Assembly (NCBI RefSeq): GCF_024623785.1
Contig: NZ_JANKBZ010000009.1
Span: forward strand, 310,001 to 374,000
Reading direction: 5' to 3'
Length of the DNA: 64,000 nucleotides
DNA from: Archangium lipolyticum
GTDB taxonomy: Bacteria > Myxococcota > Myxococcia > Myxococcales > Myxococcaceae
How positions within the stretch are numbered: the stretch's first letter is position 1; the number at the start of each line of letters is the position of its first letter. The notes under the pieces were generated by a model. It ran no database searches. It was not told the origin of the DNA and saw only the letters and a list, made by a program, of their open reading frames with translations. Below, in pieces: positions 9,047 through 17,667 of the stretch. The translations under genes were made by a program, and so were the position numbers.

Positions 9047-9090
9047 ACCCTCACCCCGGCCTTCTCCCAAAGGGAGAGGGTGGGGGGCCC
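9047..9090. terminator. Extragenic hairpin repeat between convergent genes
   Basis: Inverted repeat CTTCTCCC/GGGAGAGG with a 3-nt loop, flanked by CCTCACCCC and GGTGGGG arms. It lies between the ends of ugd and the convergent small lipoprotein gene. The same CCCTCTCCC/GGGAGAGGG core recurs at 21690, 21756 and 25379, always at gene 3' ends, so it may act as a bidirectional terminator or REP-like element. There is no clear T-tract. Confidence 0.55.
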
Positions 9091-9104
9091 GGTGCGGCCG
9101 GGGT

Positions 9105-9443
9105 TCAGCGGGCCAGACCGCAGTCCTGCTTGCCCTTGTCCGTCCGGATGAACGCGCAGAAGCGCCGGTTCTGGGCTTCTTCGTCCTGATTGTTCGGATC
9201 CGTGTCCTGCTCGTCCGGGGGAGGGGCGACGCACGTCGTCAGCTTCTCCTCGCAGGCGGCGAGCTGCTCCTCGGTCTCCTCGACGCGTGTCTGTTCATCG
9301 GCCACGGCCTGGAGGCAGATGGTGCGGTTGACGGGCTCGACACAATCGCAGAGCCGCTCCGACAGTTCCCGGCACGAACTCTTGCAACCGGCGAGGGCGA
9401 GCAGGGCGGAGGAGATCAGGAGGAGGGTGGCGGAGCGGCGCAT
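9105..9443 (-). CDS. Small cysteine-rich lipoprotein
   Basis: 112 residues starting at ATG 9443 (an upstream in-frame start would add 14 non-signal residues). Signal peptide with lipobox LALAGC at about residue 20. The mature chain has eight or more Cys (CKSSCRELSERLCDC, then CLQ, CEEK, CVAP, CAF, CGL), a predicted helical/coiled segment rich in Glu and Gln, and an acidic Pro/Asp linker. Disulfide-stabilised outer-membrane lipoprotein of unknown role; such genes are common in myxobacteria. Confidence 0.65.
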   Translation of the reverse strand: MRRSATLLLISSALLALAGCKSSCRELSERLCDCVEPVNRTICLQAVADEQTRVEETEEQLAACEEKLTTCVAPPPDEQDTDPNNQDEEAQNRRFCAFIRTDKGKQDCGLAR

Positions 9444-9548
9444 GAGGTGGGCGAAGATGCCAGATGGAGTCCTGGATGCAAGCAATGGCGGAGGCAGGGT
9501 CGGGTGCTAGCCTCTCCGGTTGCTCACTTTCCGGGAGACTCCCTCGTC

Positions 9549-10160
9549 ATGACGTCGCTCCTCCTCGTCCTGCTCGCCGTTTCACCCATGCCCGGCCAGG
9601 CCTCGTTGCTGGCTCCCGCCCGTGCCGAACCGGGGCCTTCGGCGAGGCTGCTCGTGGCCCGGGACACGCGGGAGGAGGCGGTCCTGCTCTCCCGGCTCGA
9701 GGCTCCCGCCACGGAGAGCCATGAGGAGCGCATCCGCGCGCTGTCCCGTGAGATTGACGACATCAACACACGCCTGCGCCGCACCAGTACGAACTGGCCC
9801 ATCGGCTCTCTGGTGATGTCCTACGCGGGCTACGTGCTGGCGCCGATGCTGCTCGTCGGGCTCCCGCTGATCGTCTACGGGCTGGCCGTGTCGACGCAGT
9901 ACGCGGCCACGCTCGTTGGTATCGGCGCGGCGCTCACGGTGCTGGGAGGTGGTGGCGTGGCCCTGCTCATCGTGGGCATCGTCAGTGGCATCAACGCCTC
10001 GGAGGCGGCCCGAGCCGAGCGCGATGACCTCCTCCGCAGGCGCGGTCAGCTCGAGGACGAGCTGCGCGAGCTGAAGCAGGCGAGGCCGGAGTCCTCCGTG
10101 CAGGCCTGGCGCGATGGACGGGCCGAGAGCTTCATGAGGGTGGCCTCGCTGTCCTTCTGA
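9549..10160 (+). CDS. Secreted/membrane protein with coiled coil and two membrane segments
   Basis: 203 residues; ATG 9549 chosen because GGGAG lies about 9 nt upstream and the next residues form a signal peptide ending near Ala-Arg-Ala. Then a Glu/Arg-rich helix (residues ~50-75, coiled-coil pattern), two long hydrophobic segments (~80-110 and ~118-145) and a second charged coiled coil (~150-180). No catalytic motif. A membrane scaffold or sensor is possible; not recognised. It precedes the O-antigen ligase-like gene by 109 bp. Confidence 0.65.
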   Translation: MTSLLLVLLAVSPMPGQASLLAPARAEPGPSARLLVARDTREEAVLLSRLEAPATESHEERIRALSREIDDINTRLRRTSTNWPIGSLVMSYAGYVLAPMLLVGLPLIVYGLAVSTQYAATLVGIGAALTVLGGGGVALLIVGIVSGINASEAARAERDDLLRRRGQLEDELRELKQARPESSVQAWRDGRAESFMRVASLSF

Positions 10161-10269
10161 GCAGGCGGGCGGGCTTCCCTCCGCATCCCGGCTTCCCCTG
10201 GGGAGGCGGGTCCGGAAGCGGCCACTTCCGAGCGCCTGTTCGGACCCGTGACATACTCGGGCCGCCCCC

Positions 10270-12888
10270 ATGTTCCCCGTGTCTGACTCCCACTCCCGGC
10301 TCTCCCGGTATGCCCTCGGCGCCGAGGGAGTGCTGGCGATGCTGCTGGTGCTGCTGCCGCTGGCGCTCGGGAGCGCGCCGGGCTGGGTTCTCTGGCCGCT
10401 CGTGGCGCTCTCGGGACTCGCCTTCGTCCTGGCGTGTGTGGGGGCCAGGAGGCAGGGCCGGGCGCTGTACCTCCCGCCGCTCGCGCTTCCCCTCGGGGCG
10501 GGGGCCCTCCTCTGCCTGCTTCAGCTCGTGCCGTTGCCGCCGGGGCTCCTCGCCGTCCTGAGCCCCGAGGCCGCCGGGCTGCGTGACTTCGCCCTCGTTC
10601 CCCTGGGACTGGACGGCCCGCGGCCCCTGTCGCTGGACCCGCCCGCCACCTGGCGCGAGCTGGCCCGGCACCTGGCGTACCTGCTCACCTTCGTCGCCGC
10701 CGTGCAGGTGTGCCGCTCCAGCCGCGCGCGCCGCCGGCTGTTGAGCACGCTCGCCTTCACGGGAGCGGGGGTGGCCTCGCTGGGGCTGCTGCACGCGTTG
10801 CTCAGCCTCGACAGGCTCTTCGGCGTCATCGCCTTCATCCACGCGCGGCCACCGCTCCTCACGCCCTTCGGCAATCCCAACCACCTCGCGGCCTTTCTCA
10901 CCCTGTCGGCCACCGTGGCGTTGGGGCTCGCGCTCTCCAGTGGGACGCGGGTGCGCGCGGTGCCCTTCGCGGTGGCCGGCGTGCTGAGCGGAGCCGGCGT
11001 GCTGCTGACCCTCTCGCGCGGGGGCATCGCCTTCTTCGTCTTCGGGCAGCTCGCCTTCGTGCTGTTGCTGCTCGGGCGCCGGGCGGAGAAGGCGCGGGCG
11101 CGCACGTGGCGCCGGGGCGGGGCCGTGCTGCTGTGTTTCCTCGCGGTGCTCGTGGTGGGCGGCTACGTCGCCTCCGAGCGCATCTCCGCCGAGCTGGCCA
11201 CCGCGGACAGCGTGGAGGAGCTGCGCCAGAGCAAGATGGAGCTGTGGCCGGAGGTGGCCTCGGCCGCGCGAGCCTTCCCGCTCGGCATGGGGCGCGGTGC
11301 CTTCGAGTCCGTCTTCCCCCGCTACCAGACCCGGCCCGTCATCAATACCTCCACGCACCCGGAGAACGCGGTGCTGCAGCTCGCCAGCGAGCTCGGGGTG
11401 CCCGGGGTGTTGCTGCTCGCCATGCTGCTGTGGGGCTTCGGCCGGTTGCTGCGCCGGGAGAGGCTGGGGGTGATGGAGATGGCGGTGCTGGCGGGCGTGG
11501 CGGCGCTCGGGCTGCACGACCTCTTCGATTTCAGTCTGGAGCTTCCCGCGAGCGCGGTGGCGGCCTGGGTGGCACTGGCCACCGTGGCCCGGTCCGATGA
11601 CTGGGAGCGCTCCGGGTCCCCGCGCGGCCATGCGCCCCTGCCGGTGCTCGCGGTGGGAGTGGTGCTCACGGCCGTGGGACTGGCCGCGCTCGTTCCCGGC
11701 CGGAGCACCTTGGCCACGGCCGAGGAGGAGCTCGGCGGACTCGTCGCCGCGCGCGCCCCGCTCGCCGAGGTGCGTGCCCGGGGGCTCGCGCTCATCGACC
11801 GGCACCCGGCGGATCATGGGCTCCAGGACTTGATGGGCATCGCCCTCGCGGACGCGGGGCCCTCGGAGGCGGTGGAGGCGCTCGCCTTCGCCAACCGGGC
11901 CCTCTTCCTGAACCCGCAGGATGCACGGGCCCACCGCGTGGCGGCGCGAGCCCTGCTCACGCTGGGCCGCCGCACCCAGGCCTTCCTCGAATACCGCCTG
12001 GCCTTCGGGGCGGGAGACCGGGAGCTGGTGTGGCGGGAGGCGCTCGGGCGGGCGCGCACCCTCGCCGAGCTCCAGGCCCTCACGCCGGACTCGCCGGCGG
12101 ACGTGGTGCCCTTCGCCACGGAGCTCATCCGGACGGGGCACGCGGAGGAGGCGCTTCCCTGGCTCGCCTGGGCCCGCGAGCGCCTCGGCGAGGCTCCCGA
12201 GGTGGTGGGCTTGTGGGAGCGCGAGGCACGTCTGCGGCTCGACCGGCGCGAGCTGGTGGAGGCCGAGTCCGCCAGCGCCGAGGTGTCCCGCCGGGCACCG
12301 GACGTGCTCTCCTCGCACCTGCTGCACGCGGACGTGCTCCGGGCCCAGGGCCGGAAGGAGGAGGCGCTCGAGTTCCTCGAGGCGCTGCGCACCCGCTTCC
12401 CGGGTGACGAGGAGCTGGCCTTCACGCTGGCGCGGCAGCAGGTGGACCTGGGCCTGACGCGGCGTGCGCGGGAGACGCTCCAGCAGGTGGCGCCCTTCCT
12501 TTCGAGCCTGCCGCATCGGGCCCAGCTGTTCATGCTGGAGGGGGCCAGCTACGAGCAGGAGGGGCACCGCGCGCGGGCGCTCGAGTCGTGGAAGTCGGTG
12601 GCGCGCATCCAGCCCGGCCCCGAGGCCTGGTTCAAGGTGGCGAGTCTGCACGAATCGCTGCACCAGTTGGACGCCGCGGCGCGGGCGGTGCGCGAGGGAT
12701 TGAGGCTGCTGCCCGCCGACAAGCGCGCGGAGGGGGAGGCGTGGGTGGACCGCCTGGAGACGGCGGAGCGCCAGCGCATGGAGTCCCGGCGTCGCGAGCG
12801 GATTGGGGACGCGGACGAGCGGGACCAGCTGCTGCGGGTGCTGGGGTCGGAGGAGGACGTGAGGGCCGACGGAGACGAGGGACTCTGA
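10270..12888 (+). CDS. O-antigen ligase/polymerase-like membrane protein with TPR tail
   Basis: 872 residues. The first ~450 contain about twelve hydrophobic segments and the Wzy_C/O-antigen ligase periplasmic loop signature STHPENAVLQLASELGVPG near residues 360-380, where the conserved His-x-x-Asn acts in glycan transfer. Residues ~480-840 are helical repeats with TPR character (Ala/Leu/Gly spacing such as DARAHRVAARALLTLGR). This ligase-plus-TPR architecture is known in myxobacterial polysaccharide polymerases. It closes the polysaccharide locus and would polymerise lipid-linked repeat units or attach them to lipid A core. Confidence 0.85.
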   Translation: MFPVSDSHSRLSRYALGAEGVLAMLLVLLPLALGSAPGWVLWPLVALSGLAFVLACVGARRQGRALYLPPLALPLGAGALLCLLQLVPLPPGLLAVLSPEAAGLRDFALVPLGLDGPRPLSLDPPATWRELARHLAYLLTFVAAVQVCRSSRARRRLLSTLAFTGAGVASLGLLHALLSLDRLFGVIAFIHARPPLLTPFGNPNHLAAFLTLSATVALGLALSSGTRVRAVPFAVAGVLSGAGVLLTLSRGGIAFFVFGQLAFVLLLLGRRAEKARARTWRRGGAVLLCFLAVLVVGGYVASERISAELATADSVEELRQSKMELWPEVASAARAFPLGMGRGAFESVFPRYQTRPVINTSTHPENAVLQLASELGVPGVLLLAMLLWGFGRLLRRERLGVMEMAVLAGVAALGLHDLFDFSLELPASAVAAWVALATVARSDDWERSGSPRGHAPLPVLAVGVVLTAVGLAALVPGRSTLATAEEELGGLVAARAPLAEVRARGLALIDRHPADHGLQDLMGIALADAGPSEAVEALAFANRALFLNPQDARAHRVAARALLTLGRRTQAFLEYRLAFGAGDRELVWREALGRARTLAELQALTPDSPADVVPFATELIRTGHAEEALPWLAWARERLGEAPEVVGLWEREARLRLDRRELVEAESASAEVSRRAPDVLSSHLLHADVLRAQGRKEEALEFLEALRTRFPGDEELAFTLARQQVDLGLTRRARETLQQVAPFLSSLPHRAQLFMLEGASYEQEGHRARALESWKSVARIQPGPEAWFKVASLHESLHQLDAAARAVREGLRLLPADKRAEGEAWVDRLETAERQRMESRRRERIGDADERDQLLRVLGSEEDVRADGDEGL

Positions 12889-12921
12889 GCGGTCGCCCCA
12901 CGGGTGCTCCGAGGGACGCGG

Positions 12922-13827
12922 TCAGTCGAGGAAGCGGCGCTCCCAGCGGAGCATGTCTTCCGGGGTGAACACGGGGCGGCGGCCTTTCTCCTGGTGGTAG
13001 AGCCAGGGCTCCAGGACGCGTGCGAGTTCGCGATACGCGGGCAGTACGTCACCGCGTTCGGTGTCTCCCGCCTTGGGCCATGGGCCCAGCGTGATGACGG
13101 CCCTGTCACCTTCCATTTCCTGGACGGTAGTGCCCTCGGAACGCAGTCGTGAGCGCAACTCCGCCACGCCACCCAGTTGTCCCAGCAGCGGTTGGCCGAG
13201 GAAGGTCAGCCATGCGGGACCACGCACGTGGGTGCCAATGTGTAACGAGAGCCATCCCAGGTCGGGGATATCCAGGCCCGGGTAGCGGAAACAGAACTTC
13301 TTGATTTTGTTCATCACCCCTACCATGTCGGTGGAGCAGTGGAAGGAGAGGCCTGCGTAACCGGAGCAGAGGAATGGCAGGGAAGAGGCCAATTCCATCG
13401 CCAACTCACAAACCCGTCCCGGCCCGTGCTCTTCCAGATATTCAGTGGGCAGCCAGACGCTCATTGCACTCATGGCTCCCGGCAGATAGCGCATCGCGGG
13501 CAGATCGGGTCGCTTACCCCGGTATTGGAACTGATACCATTGTTCGACATGCGGTGTGCCCGTCAGCAACAGGGTAGGCTTGGTGCCCGCGAGCATTTCG
13601 TCCCGGATGCGCGCCAGAATGGCATCATCGAGCTTCTGCCAGTCTCCTTCTTCGTCCACATATCCGTCGAGCGTCTGGGGACCCACTGCGCGCACATACG
13701 CATCCAGGGCACCAATCACTCCTTGCCCCATGTGGGAATGGGGATGCATGTAGAAGTCAATGCTCACGCCTTCGCGTATGAAATAAGCTCCGCGGTCAAT
13801 ACGGATTCTCGGGTAGTGCTTGCTCAT
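12922..13827 (-). CDS. DUF3396-type immunity protein, putative
   Basis: 301 residues resembling the DUF3396 (type VI immunity) family: YPRIRIDRGAYFIREGVSIDFYM at the N-terminus, a helical MSVWLPTEYLEEHGP, then GYAGLSFHCS and LGWLSLHIG strands. No signal peptide, so cytosolic. Start at 13827 is preferred because it overlaps the stop of the upstream lipoprotein gene (ATGA), implying coupled translation; an in-frame ATG 15 nt earlier is possible. Paired with the putative nuclease lipoprotein, its likely job is to neutralise that toxin. Family membership is by pattern recognition. Confidence 0.65.
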   Translation of the reverse strand: MSKHYPRIRIDRGAYFIREGVSIDFYMHPHSHMGQGVIGALDAYVRAVGPQTLDGYVDEEGDWQKLDDAILARIRDEMLAGTKPTLLLTGTPHVEQWYQFQYRGKRPDLPAMRYLPGAMSAMSVWLPTEYLEEHGPGRVCELAMELASSLPFLCSGYAGLSFHCSTDMVGVMNKIKKFCFRYPGLDIPDLGWLSLHIGTHVRGPAWLTFLGQPLLGQLGGVAELRSRLRSEGTTVQEMEGDRAVITLGPWPKAGDTERGDVLPAYRELARVLEPWLYHQEKGRRPVFTPEDMLRWERRFLD

Positions 13828-14645
13828 CGCAGGATTCCCCATCGGGGGGCCACCCTCACCGGTTCGGGTCCCAGGGCTTTTTTGTAGAGTTGTCCCTGAT
13901 TCATGAGTCCGTGGCAGGGATGCCCTTCGGGGTACTCACGCCATTCAGAACTCTTGTCGCCGTCCTTGTTCACGCAGGGGAACTTGAAATCGAAGACGGC
14001 CAGGGCCTGGAGCGGGTTTCCCGTGTGGATGACGACATCGGGTCTGATGGTGCCCTTCAATTCGCTGCTGCATCCATTGGCCAGCAGTTCCTCGACCTGC
14101 TCACAGCTGATGAAGGTCGTCTGCCCTGTCCGCAGGTCGTGGCGGTAGCACGGCTCCAGGCTGAAGCCGCCCGGGCGCAGACCGTTCAATTTCCCCTGGG
14201 CACACTGGAGGGCCACCTCGTGCATCTCGCTCCCGAGCCGCATGGCCCATGTCACGCGCCTGCCCTGGGCGTCCGTTGTCCACTGCCGGCACTCTGCATC
14301 CGACGGAGTCGGGTCCACGAATTGCGCCCTGTGCCGGATGAGAACCTCTGACCGGGCCAGGTTGGCGCAATCCACCAACTCCTCCTGGATGTGCTCCTCC
14401 AGCGTCTTGTCCAACACCGCGAGCACCGCCGCGCCAGAGGCCACGGCCGTGCCCACCGCCTGCACCGTCGTGGTCTCCTTCCCGGTCAGGGTGGCGCAAT
14501 AGGCGGGATTCCTCAGGCACCCGTTCGACAGCGAATCGAGCGCGTAGTGACCCGGAACGCCACGGCCCGGGGTGCTGACACACGCCCCAAGCAACATGCT
14601 GCTGGCGAGCAATCCCCGGAACTTGAGCATCGGTCGATGCGACAT
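13824..14645 (-). CDS. Putative lipoprotein nuclease toxin (SitA-like)
   Basis: 273 residues. Start at ATG 14645 gives a type II signal peptide with lipobox LLGAC, Cys22; +2 is Val, predicting the outer membrane. The C-terminal half has a PD-(D/E)XK-like layout: GSEMHE (Glu140, Glu143), RPD (Asp203), FDFK (Asp219, Lys221) and a downstream QGQLY. Seven or more Cys are scattered through the chain. The gene directly overlaps a DUF3396-type immunity gene. Lipoprotein toxins with variable nuclease tails plus immunity genes (SitA/SitI) are delivered between myxobacterial cells by outer-membrane exchange; this pair fits that plan, but activity is inferred. Confidence 0.6.
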   Translation of the reverse strand: MSHRPMLKFRGLLASSMLLGACVSTPGRGVPGHYALDSLSNGCLRNPAYCATLTGKETTTVQAVGTAVASGAAVLAVLDKTLEEHIQEELVDCANLARSEVLIRHRAQFVDPTPSDAECRQWTTDAQGRRVTWAMRLGSEMHEVALQCAQGKLNGLRPGGFSLEPCYRHDLRTGQTTFISCEQVEELLANGCSSELKGTIRPDVVIHTGNPLQALAVFDFKFPCVNKDGDKSSEWREYPEGHPCHGLMNQGQLYKKALGPEPVRVAPRWGILR

Positions 14646-14762
14646 GGCCTCCACCTTGCCGGCCAGGATGACCCAGGTGGCGGGTGTCCCTCGTGCCGGG
14701 CGCCGGCATCCTACGGAGCGGGCGGGCCGCGAGGCCATGACTACAGCGTTCGTCCCTTCAAG

Positions 14763-15269
14763 CTACGGGTGCAGGTCGTGGTGCACGGCGTGCGACCGCT
14801 CCGGTTGTTCCAGGCTGATGGAGGCCATCCGGGGTGACTCGAGGCCGACGAAGTCCTCGACGCTCACCTCCAGGGCTTCCTCGTGCGAACCGGCGCGCAG
14901 TAGCAGGTCCTCCGCCACCTCCAGGCCGCCGTCCATGAGCACGGGCAGGCCATAGAGCTTGCCGAAGGGGGGCTCCGCTCCCAGCTCGCATTCCGGGAAC
15001 CGGTCCGCGAACTCGTCCTCGGTGGCCAGCCGGGCCTCCCGGGCGCCGAGCGTCTCCCGGACCTTTTCCAGGTCCAGCGTCGCCGAGGCGGGAATGAGGC
15101 AGATCCACAGCTTCTGGTCCGCCTGGACGATGACCGACTTGACCACGCGGTAACCCGTCACATGGAGCGATTGCGCCAGCTCCTGCGCCGTCACCGCGCG
15201 CGAGTGCCAGTGCCGCAGGAAGGGAACGTGCTGCTCGTGGAGGTAGTGCTGGATGGGCTCGGGGATCAT
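14763..15269 (-). CDS. YbaK/prolyl-tRNA deacylase domain protein
   Basis: 168 residues spanning the single YbaK/ProX-type editing domain, which hydrolyses mischarged aminoacyl-tRNA. N-terminal TAQELAQSLHVTGYRVVKSVIVQAD carries the conserved Lys used by the family, followed by EPPFGKLYGLPVLMD and a C-terminal GSHEEALEVSVEDF, the substrate-pocket Gly-Ser-His motif. Start ATG 15269 is backed by AAGGTGG 6 nt upstream. Stand-alone trans-editing factor; which aminoacyl-tRNA it clears cannot be read off. Monocistronic-looking, with about 100 bp on each side. Confidence 0.85.
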   Translation of the reverse strand: MIPEPIQHYLHEQHVPFLRHWHSRAVTAQELAQSLHVTGYRVVKSVIVQADQKLWICLIPASATLDLEKVRETLGAREARLATEDEFADRFPECELGAEPPFGKLYGLPVLMDGGLEVAEDLLLRAGSHEEALEVSVEDFVGLESPRMASISLEQPERSHAVHHDLHP

Positions 15270-15368
15270 GGGTGCCACCTTCTGTCTCGAAAGTGGATGG
15301 TCCCCGGCCCGCAGGCCATGCCTCTCCAGGCGTGTGCCTCCCGAGCGGGCGGGCACGCGCCCCTGGCT

Positions 15369-16694
15369 TCACCTCTGGAAATCGTACACGTTGCCCAGGC
15401 CGAGGATGCGCGTCAGCTCGTCGAGCGCCGTCATCGTCTCGCGCGCCAGCTGCGGGTCCGCCAGATCCCGGGCGCGCAGGTCCTCGCGGTAGTGCCGCTT
15501 CACCCAGGTGGCGAGCGCCTCGTGCAGCTCCGGGGTGTAGAAGACGTTGGCCTTCACCGCGGCGCGCTCGGTGTCGGTGAGCCACACGCGCTGGCGCAGG
15601 CACGCCGGGCCACCACCGTTGTTCATCGACTGACGCACGTCGAGGTAATACACGCGCTTGACCGGGTTGTTCTCCGCCACCACGCGCTCCAGGAAGCGCC
15701 GCGCCGGCTCCGTCTCCCGGCTCTCCTCCGGCGCCACGATGGCCATGGTGCCGTCCGGTAGCGAGAGCACCTGCGAGTTGAACGGGTAGGCCTTCACCGC
15801 GTCCCGCGCGGGCAGCTCCTCCTCGCTGGCCAGCACGTACGTGAAGCCCTCGCCCAGCTTCTCCCGCAACGTCTTGAGCAGCCCCTGGGGGTCCACGAAG
15901 GCCAGCTCGTGCAGCATGAGGAAGCTCTGGTTGCCCACCGCCAGCACGTCGGTGTGGAAGGCGCCCGCGTCGATGCCCTCGGGGGCCTGCTGCGGGAAGA
16001 GCACCTGCGCCCGCTCCAGCTGGTGCAGCCGTGCCAGCGCCTGGCTGGCCTCGAAGGTCTGCCGGGCGGGGAAGCGGGTGGGGTGGCGCACGTCATCGCG
16101 CCAGACGCTCCGTCCCCAGGCCAGCAGGTGCACCGCCGCGTGTCCCGGGGTGACGAGCCGGGTGTGGTTGGCCGCGCCCTCGTCCGCGAAGTGCCCGCCG
16201 CCGGGCAGTGGCGCGTGGACGGCGAAGTGCTTCTCGTCCGCGAAGATGGCGCGCAGCACCGCGTGCGTCGTCTCCGCCTCCAGCGCCCGGTGGAACATCT
16301 GCTGAAGGTTGGCCGGCGTCAGGTGCATCCGCTTGTCCGCCGTGTCCTCCGAGGGCGCTCCCGTGGCCGCGTTCGCCGTCCACATGGCGGCCGAGCTGGA
16401 TGTCAGCCGCAGCAGGTGGTCGGCCTCCTGCCCGGCCCGGGTGATGACCTCCTCGTCCGTCCCGGTGAAGCCCAGCGCGCGCAGCGCCTTGAGCGAGGGC
16501 CTCGGCTGGGGCGGCAGCACCGCCTGGCCCACCCCCAGGCCCGCCACGAAGCGCATCTTCTCCAGACCCTGGAGGGCCGCTTCTCGGGGGTGGCTCACCT
16601 CGCCGCCGTGACGGGCGGACGCCAGGTTGCCGGGCGACAGACCGCCATAATTGTGGGTGGGACCGACGATGCCGTCGAAGTTGTATTCGCGCAT
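15369..16694 (-). CDS. astB: N-succinylarginine dihydrolase
   Basis: 441 residues (E. coli AstB is 447); converts N2-succinylarginine to succinylornithine, CO2 and ammonia in the AST pathway. Near-perfect family start MREYNFDGIVGPTHNYGGLSPGN, central KRMHLTPANLQQMFHRALE and GGGHFADEGAANHTR, FHTDVLAVGNQSF with the catalytic His, and QSMNNGGGPACLRQR with the active-site Cys. ATG 16694 is used rather than the upstream in-frame start because homologues begin there. No other ast gene is in the window. Its start lies only 5 bp from the divergent acyltransferase start, so each promoter must lie inside the other gene. Confidence 0.93.
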   Translation of the reverse strand: MREYNFDGIVGPTHNYGGLSPGNLASARHGGEVSHPREAALQGLEKMRFVAGLGVGQAVLPPQPRPSLKALRALGFTGTDEEVITRAGQEADHLLRLTSSSAAMWTANAATGAPSEDTADKRMHLTPANLQQMFHRALEAETTHAVLRAIFADEKHFAVHAPLPGGGHFADEGAANHTRLVTPGHAAVHLLAWGRSVWRDDVRHPTRFPARQTFEASQALARLHQLERAQVLFPQQAPEGIDAGAFHTDVLAVGNQSFLMLHELAFVDPQGLLKTLREKLGEGFTYVLASEEELPARDAVKAYPFNSQVLSLPDGTMAIVAPEESRETEPARRFLERVVAENNPVKRVYYLDVRQSMNNGGGPACLRQRVWLTDTERAAVKANVFYTPELHEALATWVKRHYREDLRARDLADPQLARETMTALDELTRILGLGNVYDFQR

Positions 16695-16699
16695 GGGAT

Positions 16700-17662
16700 A
16701 TGGAAACGCTCGTGGAGCGCCCTCCCTTAGCAAAGCGCCTCAAGCGTTTCCTCCGCTACCTGCTCGTCCGTGTGGCACTGGCCATCGTCAGCCGCCTCCC
16801 GTTGGGCTTCGCCCGGTGGTTGGGAGCCGGTTTCGGCCGGTTCGCCTTCGCCGTGGCGGGAGGCGAGCGCCGTAAGGCCTTGAAGTCCCTGGCCCGTGCC
16901 TTCCCGGAGAAGTCCGACGCGGAGCGGCATGACCTGGCCCGTGCCTCCTTCCGTCACCTGGGCATGGCCGCCTTCGAGGTCGGGGCCACCGACTCGATGG
17001 ACCGTCAGCTCGAGCGCCTGGTGCATTGGCCGGAGGAGGACCGGCGCATCCTGGACACGGCGCTCGCCCGGGGCAGGGGCGTCGTCTTCATCTCCGGCCA
17101 CGTGGGCAACTGGGAGCTGCTGGCCCGGCGGGTGGCCCGGGCGGGCTACCCCAGCCAGAGCATCGCCAAGGAGACCACGGATCCGCGGCTCACCACTCTC
17201 GTCGAGCGCTTCCGGGCCCGGGGCGGGGTGCGCAGCATCTGGCGCGGCCAGGAGGGAGCGGCGCGGGCCATGCTGCGCGCCCTCAAGGCGGGGGAGATTC
17301 TCGGGCTGCTCATCGACCAGGACACCCGGGTGCAGTCCGTCTTCGTCCCCTTCTTCGGCGAGCTGGCGGCCACCCCGAGGGCGGCGGCGGACCTGGCGCT
17401 GCGCACGGGCGCGGCGGTGGTCGTGGGCTTCTGCCAGCGCGAGGGCGACGGCTACCGGCTGTGGATGGAGGAGGTGCCCTGGCAGGCGAGCGGAGACCGG
17501 GAGGCGGATGCCCTGGTCCTCACCGCCGCCCTCTCGCAGCGCATCGAAGCGGCCATCCGCCGTGCCCCCGAGCAGTGGGTGTGGATGCACCAGCGGTGGA
17601 AGACCCGGCCCGCCGAGCCACCGGGCATGCTCGCGGCTGGAGCACCCACGCCCACCCGGTGA
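16700..17662 (+). CDS. LpxL/HtrB-like lipid A acyltransferase
   Basis: 320-residue member of the lysophospholipid/lipid A acyltransferase family; adds a secondary acyl chain to lipid A at the inner membrane. A hydrophobic helix at residues 20-50, then the catalytic H-x4-E as HVGNWE (His134, Glu139), SIAKETTDPRLTTLVERFR, and the conserved IDQDTRVQSVFVPFFGELAATPRAAADLALRTGA. Start ATG lacks a clear ribosome site and is set by the 5-bp gap to astB. Directly upstream of lptC (5 bp), so part of an LPS maturation/export operon. Confidence 0.88.
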   Translation: METLVERPPLAKRLKRFLRYLLVRVALAIVSRLPLGFARWLGAGFGRFAFAVAGGERRKALKSLARAFPEKSDAERHDLARASFRHLGMAAFEVGATDSMDRQLERLVHWPEEDRRILDTALARGRGVVFISGHVGNWELLARRVARAGYPSQSIAKETTDPRLTTLVERFRARGGVRSIWRGQEGAARAMLRALKAGEILGLLIDQDTRVQSVFVPFFGELAATPRAAADLALRTGAAVVVGFCQREGDGYRLWMEEVPWQASGDREADALVLTAALSQRIEAAIRRAPEQWVWMHQRWKTRPAEPPGMLAAGAPTPTR

Positions 17663-17667
17663 TAGAG

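Noticed and set aside
10132-12663. 843-residue minus-strand open frame
   Set aside because: Low-complexity shadow of the O-antigen ligase-like gene, which has membrane segments and the ligase motif.
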